From Oceanobacillus iheyensis HTE831 (lineage in GTDB: Bacteria; Bacillota; Bacilli; Bacillales; Amphibacillaceae), in contig NC_004193.1 of NCBI RefSeq assembly GCF_000011245.1, positions 3,202,501-3,266,500 on the forward strand: a stretch of 64,000 nucleotides of DNA. The letters are read 5' to 3'. The first letter of the stretch is position 1. Each line of letters opens with the position of its first letter. The notes beneath the pieces are model-generated. The model worked only from the letters and a program-made list of their open reading frames with translations, did not search any database and was not told the origin of the DNA. Below are positions 7,806 through 15,032 of this stretch, in pieces. Made by a program: the position numbers and the translations under genes.

Positions 7806-8847
7806 ATAAATCATCAAAACCGTTCAAATCACTTGTTTTGGTATATTGACGAGATTTCTGTTCGAAGAAATCTGTTTTCGTACCATCAAAGTTGTCCACA
7901 TATGCACGAACCCACTTCATTGGATTTTCCACATGCTGTGGATATAGTTCCTCTAATCCCATCATTCTCAACATTTTGTTAGCACGATATTTGATATAAC
8001 CATCCATATCATCCATATCTATACCTTCTAATTTATTTAACACATAATGAGACCATTCAATCTCTAACTCAACTGATTGTTGGAAACGATCATAAATCCA
8101 ATCAATAAATTCAGCATTGTTATGAGATGGATTTTCTTCTAGAGTTGCTCGGAAGAGTTCGGTTATAAATCGGCCATGCTCTAATTCATCACGATTGATA
8201 TAACTAATCATTGTAGAAGTTCCTACCATTTTATTTTGTCTTGCTAAATGGTAGAAGAACGCAAAACCTGAATAGAAAAACATTCCTTCTAGTAGAGAAG
8301 TATACACAAGTGTTTTAAGCATGTTTTCCATACTTGGATTATCCACAAACGCATTGTATTGTTCGGTTAGCTGTTCATTTCTTTTTAACAATAATTCATC
8401 TGTTCTTCCTAATTGAAATGCTTCATTCTGTTCATTCCAAGAAACAACAGAAGATAATACGTAAGAATAACTTTCATTATGAACTGCCTCTTGCTGTGCT
8501 ATTACTGCCATAATAGATTGAACAGAAGGATCAGTTGCATATAAAGATATTAGTAAAGCTGTTCTTGTTTGTGGCGCATCCAATGTGGATAACAGTCCTA
8601 TTATTTTTAGGTACGCATCTTGTTCTTCTTTACTTAATGTGGAAAACTGCTTAACATCACTAGACATATTTACTTCATCTGCTTGCCAGTAGTTTCCTAC
8701 GAGTCGTTTGTACATTTTATACCAATGTGGATAAGCAATATCATTCCAATTTAAGATTCCGCTTGATTCCCCACCAAATAGCTTTGTGGACTTATTTGGA
8801 TTTCTAGGCTCTAATGTTTTTGCTTTCTCAAGCATAACTTTTTGCAT
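7804..8847 (-). CDS. nrdF: Class Ib ribonucleotide reductase, beta subunit NrdF
   Basis: A 347-residue R2 protein that holds the metal cofactor and stable radical for ribonucleotide reduction. Metal-binding residues are visible in QQEAVHNESY (Glu, His), LLEGMFFYSGF (Glu) and RDELEHGRF (Glu, His). The Tyr in the HNESYSYVL stretch, near the ligand helix, is consistent with the radical-bearing region. The last residues are the flexible tail that docks to NrdE. The start ATG is preceded by GAAGGAG and overlaps the end of nrdI by 20 bases. The order nrdE-nrdI-nrdF on one strand shows a single operon. Confidence 0.95.
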   Translation of the reverse strand: MQKVMLEKAKTLEPRNPNKSTKLFGGESSGILNWNDIAYPHWYKMYKRLVGNYWQADEVNMSSDVKQFSTLSKEEQDAYLKIIGLLSTLDAPQTRTALLISLYATDPSVQSIMAVIAQQEAVHNESYSYVLSSVVSWNEQNEAFQLGRTDELLLKRNEQLTEQYNAFVDNPSMENMLKTLVYTSLLEGMFFYSGFAFFYHLARQNKMVGTSTMISYINRDELEHGRFITELFRATLEENPSHNNAEFIDWIYDRFQQSVELEIEWSHYVLNKLEGIDMDDMDGYIKYRANKMLRMMGLEELYPQHVENPMKWVRAYVDNFDGTKTDFFEQKSRQYTKTSDLNGFDDL

Positions 8848-9256
8848 GATGTAACACTCCTTCTAGCCAATCATATACAGCTCGTTGTTGATAACCTCTC
8901 GGAGACTGCTCAATTTTTAATACTGGATGAGAGCTTCCATAAAAATGAGATAACTTATCCACAGCTTTACAGAATAGATCGTCCCCGCCAAATTGCGTAT
9001 CTCCTGTTCCGAAGATAACCATATTTGATGGTTTATACCCAATTTCCCAAACAAAGTCTTTTACTTCATCTGGAGTTGCTCCTCTCTCCCAAGTAAACGT
9101 ACCTAAGAACACCAAATCATAGTTCTCAGGATGGAAGGGAGCATCGATACCGATTCGATGCAAATCCACTTCAACTCCATCCTTTTGTAAATAATCTTGG
9201 ATCATAAAGGCAACTTCCTCTGTATTACCACTATAGGTTAGATAAGCTATGATCAT
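8828..9256 (-). CDS. nrdI: NrdI-type flavodoxin for the NrdF cofactor
   Basis: A 142-residue flavodoxin. The FMN phosphate loop is TYSGNTEE at residues ~7-14, the second loop GTFTWERGATP is at ~52-62, and FGTGDTQFGGD is at ~82-92. NrdI supplies the oxidant that assembles the dimanganese-tyrosyl cofactor of NrdF. This protein is longer than the ~120-130-residue NrdI of B. subtilis and its loops resemble ordinary flavodoxins, so the role rests mainly on its place between nrdE and nrdF. The start is uncertain. ATG 9256 gives the typical MIIAYLTYSG opening but lies directly against GAGG; GTG 9274 or TTG 9262 would overlap nrdE. Confidence 0.82.
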   Translation of the reverse strand: MIIAYLTYSGNTEEVAFMIQDYLQKDGVEVDLHRIGIDAPFHPENYDLVFLGTFTWERGATPDEVKDFVWEIGYKPSNMVIFGTGDTQFGGDDLFCKAVDKLSHFYGSSHPVLKIEQSPRGYQQRAVYDWLEGVLHHAKSYA

Positions 9257-9258
9257 CC

Positions 9259-11493
9259 TCAACTTGAACACCACTCACATTCTTCAATATCATTGGATGT
9301 AGAACGTACATAGTAAGTTGTTTTTAAACCTTCTCTCCATGCTTGCGTATGGAGGTCTAACAATACAGATGCTTTTATTGTATTAGGAACATAGAAGTTA
9401 AAAGAAATACTTTGATCAATGTGCTTCTGACGTTTCGCATTTTGCTTCACAGAAAAGCGTTGGTCTACAATATACGCAGATCGACGATAGACATTATACG
9501 TATGATGATCTAACTCAGGTGCAGTCACAGGAATCTTGAAGTCTTTTTTCTCTTCATAATAGAATACTTGGAAGATCGGATCGATACTAGCCGTTGAACC
9601 AGCAATCATTGCTGTAGTTGAATTTGGAGCTACCGCCATAAGATATCCATTACGCATACCATGCTGTTTGACTTCAGCTTTTAATTCGTCCCATTTGTTT
9701 CCTGTGTATCCTTTTTGGTCAAAATACTCCCCAGTTTGCCATTTACTTCCCTCATATACTGGATAATGACCTTTTTCTTTACTTAATTCCATGCTGCTTT
9801 GAATAGTTAGATATGCAATTTTTTCGTATAATTCATCTGCATACGCAACTGCTTCATCTGACTCCCAAGCAATACCTTTTAGCGCCAATAAATGATGCCA
9901 TCCAAACGTTCCTAATCCAATCGCACGGTATTTTCTATTCGTAATCTCCGCTTGTTTGATTGGTAAGGTATTTATATCAATCACATTATCTAACATACGT
10001 ACTTGAATCGGAATAAGTCTTTCTAGTACATCGTTTTTCACAGCTCTACCTAAATTTACAGAGCTTAAGTTACAAACTACGTAATCTCCAGATTTAAATT
10101 TCTTTACGATTGTATTTTCATTTTCTAAGAACTCTTCTACAAACTCAGTTGGAGACTGGTTTTGCGTAATCTCTGTACACAGATTTGAACAATAGATTAA
10201 ACCTTCATGTGCGTTTGCATTTTGACGGTTAACTTCGTCACGATAGAACATAAACGGTGTACCAGACTCTAATTGTGATTTCATTAAGCGTTTCATAATC
10301 TCAATTGCTGGAACTTTGCGTTTCGACAACGCTTCATTTGCTATACATTCTTCATATCTTGTTCTAAAACTTCCGCTACCTTTTTGTTCGTCATAGAAGT
10401 CTTCTAAGGAATATCCCATTACTTGTCTTACTTCATGCGGGTCAAACAGGTACCAATCTCCACGATTTTCTACTTGTTCCATAAAGTAATCTGGCAAACA
10501 TACACCTGTAAAGATGTCGTGAGCTCGCATACGATCGTCACCGTTGTTTAACTTTAAATCAAGGAATGATTCAATATCTTGATGCCAAACATCTAAATAA
10601 ATCGCAATTGCGCCTTTTCGAGTACCAAGTTGGTCAACACTTACCGCTGTATTATTCAATTGTTTTATCCATGGTACAACGCCACTAGACATTCCTTTGA
10701 ATCCCTTAATGGAACTTCCTCTTGCACGAATTTTGCCCATGTAAACTCCAATACCGCCACCGTTTTTAGATAACTTCGCAATATCGGAATTACTATCATA
10801 TATTGATTGTAAGCTATCATCCACAGTATCTATGAAACAACTAGATAATTGACCATGTGTTTTTCCAGCATTTGTCAGTGTTGGTGTAGCAACCGTCATA
10901 TATAAATTACTTAACGCCCAATATGCTTCTAAAACATTCTCTTGACGTTGATCGGCAGGCTCATCTTGCATAATATGCATAGCAATGACCATCCATCTTT
11001 CCTGGGGTAGTTCATAAACATTTTTTTCATGATCAGTAGCCAAGTAACGAGTCGCCACAGTGTATATACCTAGATAATTAAATAGTTGATCTCGCTCAGG
11101 TTGAATAGCTTTTCCAAATTCTTCAATGTCTTCTTTAGTATATTTTTGTAGAAGGGCAGGCGTATAGATACCTTTTTCAGTTAATTGTTCTAATAATGCG
11201 TAGAAAGAACCGTAAGATCCTTGCGTATAACCTCTATTATTGCTAGCTTCGCGGTACAATTTTTCTACATATATACGTGCAGCTGCAAATCCCCAGTTAG
11301 GAGTAGCTTCATCCATGTTTTCTAAAGCAACATTAATAAGCGCATCCTCTAACTTAGCTTCCGAGCTATTTGTAGGAATGATTTTCTCCGCTTTCTCATA
11401 CCATTCATTTTTGTTTATATTTAGGTTTTGACTTGCTCTTTCTACCTTTTGCCAAGCTGATGCTTCCAACGTTGTTCCAATGTCCATTGTCAT
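9259..11493 (-). CDS. nrdE: Class Ib ribonucleotide reductase, alpha subunit NrdE
   Basis: A 744-residue catalytic subunit that reduces ribonucleoside diphosphates to deoxy forms. Visible hallmarks are the active-site cysteine in QLSSCFID, NGGGIGVYMGKIR, the NLCTEI segment with a second active-site cysteine, NLSSVNLG, APNSTTAMIAGSTASIDP, and a C-terminal CEWCSS cysteine pair for re-reduction. There is no N-terminal ATP-cone, as expected for class Ib. The frame extends five codons upstream to a TTG, but GGGAGG (11501-11506) seven bases before ATG 11493 fixes the start. It is preceded by a long structured leader and NrdR boxes. Confidence 0.95.
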   Translation of the reverse strand: MTMDIGTTLEASAWQKVERASQNLNINKNEWYEKAEKIIPTNSSEAKLEDALINVALENMDEATPNWGFAAARIYVEKLYREASNNRGYTQGSYGSFYALLEQLTEKGIYTPALLQKYTKEDIEEFGKAIQPERDQLFNYLGIYTVATRYLATDHEKNVYELPQERWMVIAMHIMQDEPADQRQENVLEAYWALSNLYMTVATPTLTNAGKTHGQLSSCFIDTVDDSLQSIYDSNSDIAKLSKNGGGIGVYMGKIRARGSSIKGFKGMSSGVVPWIKQLNNTAVSVDQLGTRKGAIAIYLDVWHQDIESFLDLKLNNGDDRMRAHDIFTGVCLPDYFMEQVENRGDWYLFDPHEVRQVMGYSLEDFYDEQKGSGSFRTRYEECIANEALSKRKVPAIEIMKRLMKSQLESGTPFMFYRDEVNRQNANAHEGLIYCSNLCTEITQNQSPTEFVEEFLENENTIVKKFKSGDYVVCNLSSVNLGRAVKNDVLERLIPIQVRMLDNVIDINTLPIKQAEITNRKYRAIGLGTFGWHHLLALKGIAWESDEAVAYADELYEKIAYLTIQSSMELSKEKGHYPVYEGSKWQTGEYFDQKGYTGNKWDELKAEVKQHGMRNGYLMAVAPNSTTAMIAGSTASIDPIFQVFYYEEKKDFKIPVTAPELDHHTYNVYRRSAYIVDQRFSVKQNAKRQKHIDQSISFNFYVPNTIKASVLLDLHTQAWREGLKTTYYVRSTSNDIEECEWCSS

Positions 11494-11529
11494 AGTTTTG
11501 CCTCCCAAAAATATAAAAAATATGTATAA

Positions 11530-11565
11530 ATAAAAAAACCAATCTCCTAATCCAGAGATTGGTTC
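11530..11565 (-). terminator. Intrinsic terminator inside the nrd leader (attenuator)
   Basis: On the minus strand AACCAATCTC (11564-11555), loop TGGATTAG, GAGATTGGTT (11546-11537) is followed by a run of seven T. It lies about 40 bases ahead of nrdE and downstream of the likely nrd promoter. It therefore should stop nrd transcripts unless it is disrupted. Confidence 0.8.
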
Positions 11566-11787
11566 TTCAATGATAGATAATTTACTCTATCTTTACCATC
11601 TCTTTACGAGGAGATATCAAACTTCTTCTTGTTAGGTAGGTTTCTAACTTATACAGCTTTTACTAGATCTTCTTCTCAATTTGAACATCTACAATTCTCG
11701 TACTTCCAGCTAAAAGTTTACAGGAACATCTCTTCTATTCCTTTAGAAACCCTATCGAGATACTATTGTGATATCGCCTTAACAAGA
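11566..11787 (-). ncRNA. Structured 5' leader of nrdE, candidate riboswitch-like attenuator
   Basis: In transcript order (minus strand): an imperfect hairpin CGATAT/ATCTCG near 11775-11755; then GGTTTCTAA (11751-11743), which pairs perfectly over a long range with TTAGAAACC (11647-11639), closing a ~90-base domain. A small hairpin AGGAA/TTCCT (11742-11722) lies inside that domain. Next, ATCTC (11615-11611) can pair with GAGAT (11602-11598). Alternatively ATCTCCT (11615-11609) can pair with AGGAGAT (11548-11542) in the terminator's loop and 3' half, which would break the terminator. I cannot assign it to a known riboswitch family: no B12 box, no purine core, no T-box motif. Confidence 0.5.
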
Positions 11788-11835
11788 ACACAATATATAG
11801 TATTGTTGTAAGTCAATGATTTCTATATCTTGTAT
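11788..11835 (-). promoter_or_regulatory. Tandem NrdR boxes and nrd promoter region
   Basis: ACACAATATATAGTAT (11788-11803) matches the NrdR box consensus acaCwAtATaTwGtgt at 14 of 16 positions. A weaker box TTTCTATATCTTGTAT lies at 11820-11835, with its centre 32 bases away, about three helical turns, the usual spacing for NrdR. A minus-strand TTGACT (11816-11811) lies between them as a possible -35. NrdR is the ATP/dATP-sensing repressor of nrd operons. Confidence 0.75.
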
Positions 11836-12318
11836 TAAACTCTAGCACATAACAAATTTATAATCAATAGATATTAATAATTATATTCAATCATATTCCT
11901 ATTACTAAATCTAATTTTTCACTACTTATCTATTATGACAAATCGCGCGCAAGAAGGAAACTAATCTGATGATAATGAAACTTTTCTGATTTCTTATTCT
12001 GTTGCTATACCCCAATAGAACTAGCATTTTCGGTTTATATTTGTTAAATTTTTATTATTTGCATCAATTTCCTAAAGTTAATTTTAATTGAAACGATGAA
12101 TAATTACTAATTCGTTATTCCTCCAGACGAACTTCTACATTTAATTGCACGAAAGACAGCGACTCCTGTTCAGAACAACAAAGCATTAGTAATAATTGTG
12201 TCTTGATTTTTGTATAAACTGCTAAAACAGAACCTCATCCATCATATAACACAGCACTCGTTTTTTGTTAATTAATTATAAAACTGGTAGAATTTGAACC
12301 GATTTGTACAAAATAGTG
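11836..12318. other. Intergenic region upstream of nrd, with a repeat relic
   Basis: This is AT-rich DNA without a supported gene. Positions 12139-12171 carry, on the minus strand, AGGAGTCGCTGTCTTTCGTG and a following CAATTAAA. This closely resembles the right arm of the dispersed palindromic repeat at 3880-3910. Nothing else in the stretch is recognisable. Confidence 0.5.
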
Positions 12319-12912
12319 TTACCGCAAATGTTTTGGGGGATTGGTCTTGTGTTCCTTTTGGCGTACCTCCACAAATAATTCATCTGAAAAATCAGCTTGT
12401 TTTTCTTTCGGTATATAGTGAAATAGCATTTGTTTTAATTCTTCAATATCTTTCTTTGTAGCTGGCTTTGCTTCTTCTTTTAGCACAAAACCAATTTTTC
12501 CATTTGATTCTAACGTTGCCCAGCGAATATCCTTCATACTTGACACATTTTGCTGGCGTAAATTCATTTCTAATTGATCAACAGTTAGGCGGAGTTTTCG
12601 TAGGTTAGTCTCGTTTAGTAAACCATCTTCAATCACAACAATAGATTTTCCAGTTAAAAATTTTTCTAACTTATCACTCTTTATTTGGATAAATTCCATT
12701 ACAATTAAAGTTAGTATTAAAATTAACCCAACTCCAATAGTAACCCAAACACTTTTTCCTGCAATCGGCTGTATTAATAAAGACCCAATACCAATCATTA
12801 TAACTGTTTGCGCAAGTGTCATTTGTGAGATAGATTTTCTTCCAGCTATTCGTAAAAGTAAAGTTCCTGCAACAACAATTAAAACAGCTTTCCATATCCA
12901 ATCCCATTCCAT
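12319..12912 (-). CDS. YetF/DUF421 family membrane protein
   Basis: A 197-residue protein with three N-terminal transmembrane segments (residues ~5-85) and a soluble C-terminal domain. The segment RIAGRKSISQMTLAQTVIMIGIGS near residues 20-43 is the conserved DUF421 signature (RxxGRKxxxQMT). VVIEDGLLNETNLRKLRLTVDQL marks the soluble YetF domain. Structures of B. subtilis YetF show this domain as a dimer, but its role is unknown. A GTG three codons upstream is in frame, but AAAAGAGG (12928-12921) fits ATG 12912. The gene stands alone, on the same strand as the downstream-coordinate sigma factor genes. Confidence 0.85.
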   Translation of the reverse strand: MEWDWIWKAVLIVVAGTLLLRIAGRKSISQMTLAQTVIMIGIGSLLIQPIAGKSVWVTIGVGLILILTLIVMEFIQIKSDKLEKFLTGKSIVVIEDGLLNETNLRKLRLTVDQLEMNLRQQNVSSMKDIRWATLESNGKIGFVLKEEAKPATKKDIEELKQMLFHYIPKEKQADFSDELFVEVRQKEHKTNPPKHLR

Positions 12913-13005
12913 AATGTCCACCTCTTTTTAGTAACTAGCTTGACACTGTATCTTTTTTTTATGCAATGTAAAGATAAGTAAGCAGCAATACTTACATAAA
13001 AAATA

Positions 13006-13034
13006 AAAACCAGGACATTGGTAGCCTGGTTTTA
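13006..13034 (-). terminator. Terminator of the sigma/anti-sigma operon
   Basis: AAAACCAGG (13006-13014) pairs with CCTGGTTTT (13025-13033). It lies just past the stop of the anti-sigma gene on the minus strand. Confidence 0.8.
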
Positions 13035-13042
13035 CGCGATCC

Positions 13043-13849
13043 TTATTCTTCTGGGTTCGTAATTACTTGAAAACTCTCCAACATATAGTAAAATCTAGCA
13101 CCATGACCTTCTGCAGCTTCTAAAAAATACACTTGCTTAATAATGAAAACTTGACCTTGATAATCGTCTGTCACATAGTATTTATGAATCGGTGTGTCCC
13201 ATTGATCACCTGTTTTTCCAAATTCATTCGTATACGGAAGCCCCTTTGCTTTAAGTAAAGTCGCTTCTATTGGTTCTGTAACTTCGGAAGTTTCGTCCAA
13301 AATTAAATTTTCATCTTCATTAATCTCTTCTTGTATACTTGTAATAACTTCTTCTTTTGTTGTATTCTCTACCCGTTCAATTTCCATATATACTTCTGGG
13401 AACCTATCACCAAGCGGCTCTTTTGTTTCGATTCGATCCACATCTTCTCCTTTAGTCATTTTATATCTTTCTTCATCAATGTAGATCGCATATTTTAATT
13501 CCTCATTCGTTTTTACATTAACGTCCACTCTTTCTTCATGGCCTTCAATATGAATGGTTTCTTCTCTTTTTTCCTCAAATAAAGAAATAAAATCCTGTAA
13601 CATTGCTTTTCCTACATCGGTGGACCAGGTGAAGATCACAATAGCTATAATGGTCGCAAAAGTGATTCCTCCATACATTACTCTCCTACGTTGTTGTTTC
13701 TTTTTTCGCTTTTTCCATTCCTTATCGTTTTCAAGGGTTTGATGAATGGCTATCCATGTTTCTTCTTTTGCTGTTGTAGCTATATCGGTCTTTTCTTGAA
13801 ATAATTTTTTCAACTGTTCATCAAAAGAATGGTTTTTATTCCCACTCAT
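13043..13849 (-). CDS. Probable membrane anti-sigma factor
   Basis: A 268-residue protein with a ~55-residue cytoplasmic N-terminus, a very basic stretch KKRKKKQQRRR at ~43-53, one transmembrane segment at ~55-75, and a ~190-residue acidic outside domain. This layout, and a start that overlaps the sigma factor gene by 14 bases, identify it as the partner anti-sigma factor. I see no zinc-binding HxxxCxxC motif, so it is not a typical zinc anti-sigma. The outside domain has no recognisable fold. The inducing signal is unknown. AGGAGGGA precedes the start. Confidence 0.7.
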   Translation of the reverse strand: MSGNKNHSFDEQLKKLFQEKTDIATTAKEETWIAIHQTLENDKEWKKRKKKQQRRRVMYGGITFATIIAIVIFTWSTDVGKAMLQDFISLFEEKREETIHIEGHEERVDVNVKTNEELKYAIYIDEERYKMTKGEDVDRIETKEPLGDRFPEVYMEIERVENTTKEEVITSIQEEINEDENLILDETSEVTEPIEATLLKAKGLPYTNEFGKTGDQWDTPIHKYYVTDDYQGQVFIIKQVYFLEAAEGHGARFYYMLESFQVITNPEE

Positions 13850-14375
13850 GTTCTCTCCCTCCTAACTTGGAACGTAGTTTATTCCTTGCTTGATATAACC
13901 TTGATTTCACCGTGTTTTGATTCAACTCGAGAATTTCAGCAATTTCTTTTTCACTAAATCCATTCAAATATTTTAATATGATAACGGTTTTATGATGCTC
14001 CTCTAATTCATCGATTGCTTCATCTAACTCATCTAATGGTTTAGATTGTGTTGACTGTCGACCTAAATAATCTAATAATTGCTCTGAGTCTATGGTTACT
14101 TCTGAACGAGTACGCTTTCTTAATAATCGATTCGATTCATTTATGAGTATCCGATAGAGCCAAGCTCTGAAGGGACGGTTGATATCATAGCTATCAATAT
14201 TTCGAAATACACGTATAAAAGTCTCCTGTACAATGTCGGATGCATCATTCTTATTTTTAGAAATGGCATATGCTGTTCTTAGTGCATAGTCAACGTGTAA
14301 CTGATAAAGCTTTTGAAACGCTTGCTGATTCCCTTTTTTAATTTTCTTTATCAGCTTCTTCTCGTCATCTGCCAT
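13836..14375 (-). CDS. ECF RNA polymerase sigma factor
   Basis: A 179-residue sigma-70-family ECF protein. Region 2 covers residues ~20-88 (FQKLYQLHVDYALRTAYAIS ... DIVQETFIRVFRNIDSYD ... RAWLYRILINES). Region 4 covers ~115-170 (HHKTVIILKYLNGFSEKEIA, then QNTVKSRLYQARNKLR helix-turn-helix). It overlaps the anti-sigma gene, the usual autoregulated pair. AAAGGAGGC precedes the start. Which of the B. subtilis ECF factors it corresponds to cannot be decided by eye; it resembles the general SigX/SigW/YlaC group. Confidence 0.88.
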   Translation of the reverse strand: MADDEKKLIKKIKKGNQQAFQKLYQLHVDYALRTAYAISKNKNDASDIVQETFIRVFRNIDSYDINRPFRAWLYRILINESNRLLRKRTRSEVTIDSEQLLDYLGRQSTQSKPLDELDEAIDELEEHHKTVIILKYLNGFSEKEIAEILELNQNTVKSRLYQARNKLRSKLGGREHEWE

Positions 14376-14402
14376 ATTACTGCCTCCTTTTCACTCCTTT
14401 AC

Positions 14403-14445
14403 TTACTAATACTACCCATCAGATTACAGAAAAGTTTTATTTTAT
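14403..14445 (-). promoter_or_regulatory. Possible ECF-type autoregulatory promoter
   Basis: On the minus strand AAAACTTTT lies 14 bases before GTAG, upstream of the sigma gene. ECF promoters often have a -35 with AAC and a -10 with CGTA or GTC, so this could be the target of the encoded sigma factor. The match is partial. Confidence 0.3.
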
Positions 14446-14457
14446 TTATTTTTTCAT

Positions 14458-14496
14458 AAAAAAAGCTGCCGAAAAATATGTTTTCCGGCAGCTTTT
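14458..14496 (-). terminator. Terminator of the parM/adaptor operon
   Basis: AGCTGCCG and CGGCAGCT arms with A/T flanks form a stem between 14461 and 14496. On the minus strand it ends in a run of T, directly after the stop codon at 14499. Confidence 0.85.
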
Positions 14497-14498
14497 CA

Positions 14499-15023
14499 CT
14501 ATTTATTCATACTAGAGAAGAAATCTCCAAGCGGATCCTCTTCCTCTGCTTCTTCCTCTGTATTTTCTTCGTTGTTATGAACATCTAACTCTCCAATATC
14601 CAAGTCATCCATACGAAACTCAGACGCAGCAGACTCATGAAATGCCATAGGCGGTTCTTCTTCTTTTTCTAAATATTGATCAGCTTCTTCAATATCTTTG
14701 TTTAGAGTTGTCATTATAGATGTTACTCGTTTAGGGTCTGTTAGTAACTGATATAAGATAGAGCCAATCATAGCTTCAGAATGCTCATGCTTTAACCAGC
14801 TTTTCTGCTCTCTTGTTAATGGTTTAGGCAAAGGAACTGTTACAGTCTCTCTTTCTCGAACTACCGTCTCATGAACACCCTTTAAAACAAAATGTGCTAT
14901 TTTACTAGAAAAATTTCTTCTTTCTACGTCTTTTAACTGTTGCAATTGTTTTAACAAATAATCTGGGGTTTCAGAGGGTACTCGAAATGTAATTGTTTGA
15001 CCTCTTTCAATTTTCTTTACCAT
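14499..15023 (-). CDS. Small DNA-binding adaptor of the ParM-like system (ParR role inferred)
   Basis: A 174-residue protein. The N-terminal ~50 residues (ERGQTITFRVPSETPDYLLKQL ... VERRNFSSKIAHFVLKG) start with a short strand and two helices, which resembles a ribbon-helix-helix DNA-binding domain. The C-terminal ~60 residues are strongly acidic and end in DPLGDFFSSMNK, possibly the filament-binding tail. It follows parM by 9 bases in the same operon, the usual ParR position. The iterated sites upstream of parM at 16351-16415 would be its binding region. It has no clear relative that I recognise; the function is inferred from position and layout. Confidence 0.6.
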   Translation of the reverse strand: MVKKIERGQTITFRVPSETPDYLLKQLQQLKDVERRNFSSKIAHFVLKGVHETVVRERETVTVPLPKPLTREQKSWLKHEHSEAMIGSILYQLLTDPKRVTSIMTTLNKDIEEADQYLEKEEEPPMAFHESAASEFRMDDLDIGELDVHNNEENTEEEAEEEDPLGDFFSSMNK

Positions 15024-15032
15024 TTAATCACC

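Noticed and set aside
11629..11811. Open frame of 60 codons antisense to the nrd leader
   Set aside because: It has no ribosome site; the strand structure is better explained by the nrd leader RNA and NrdR box.
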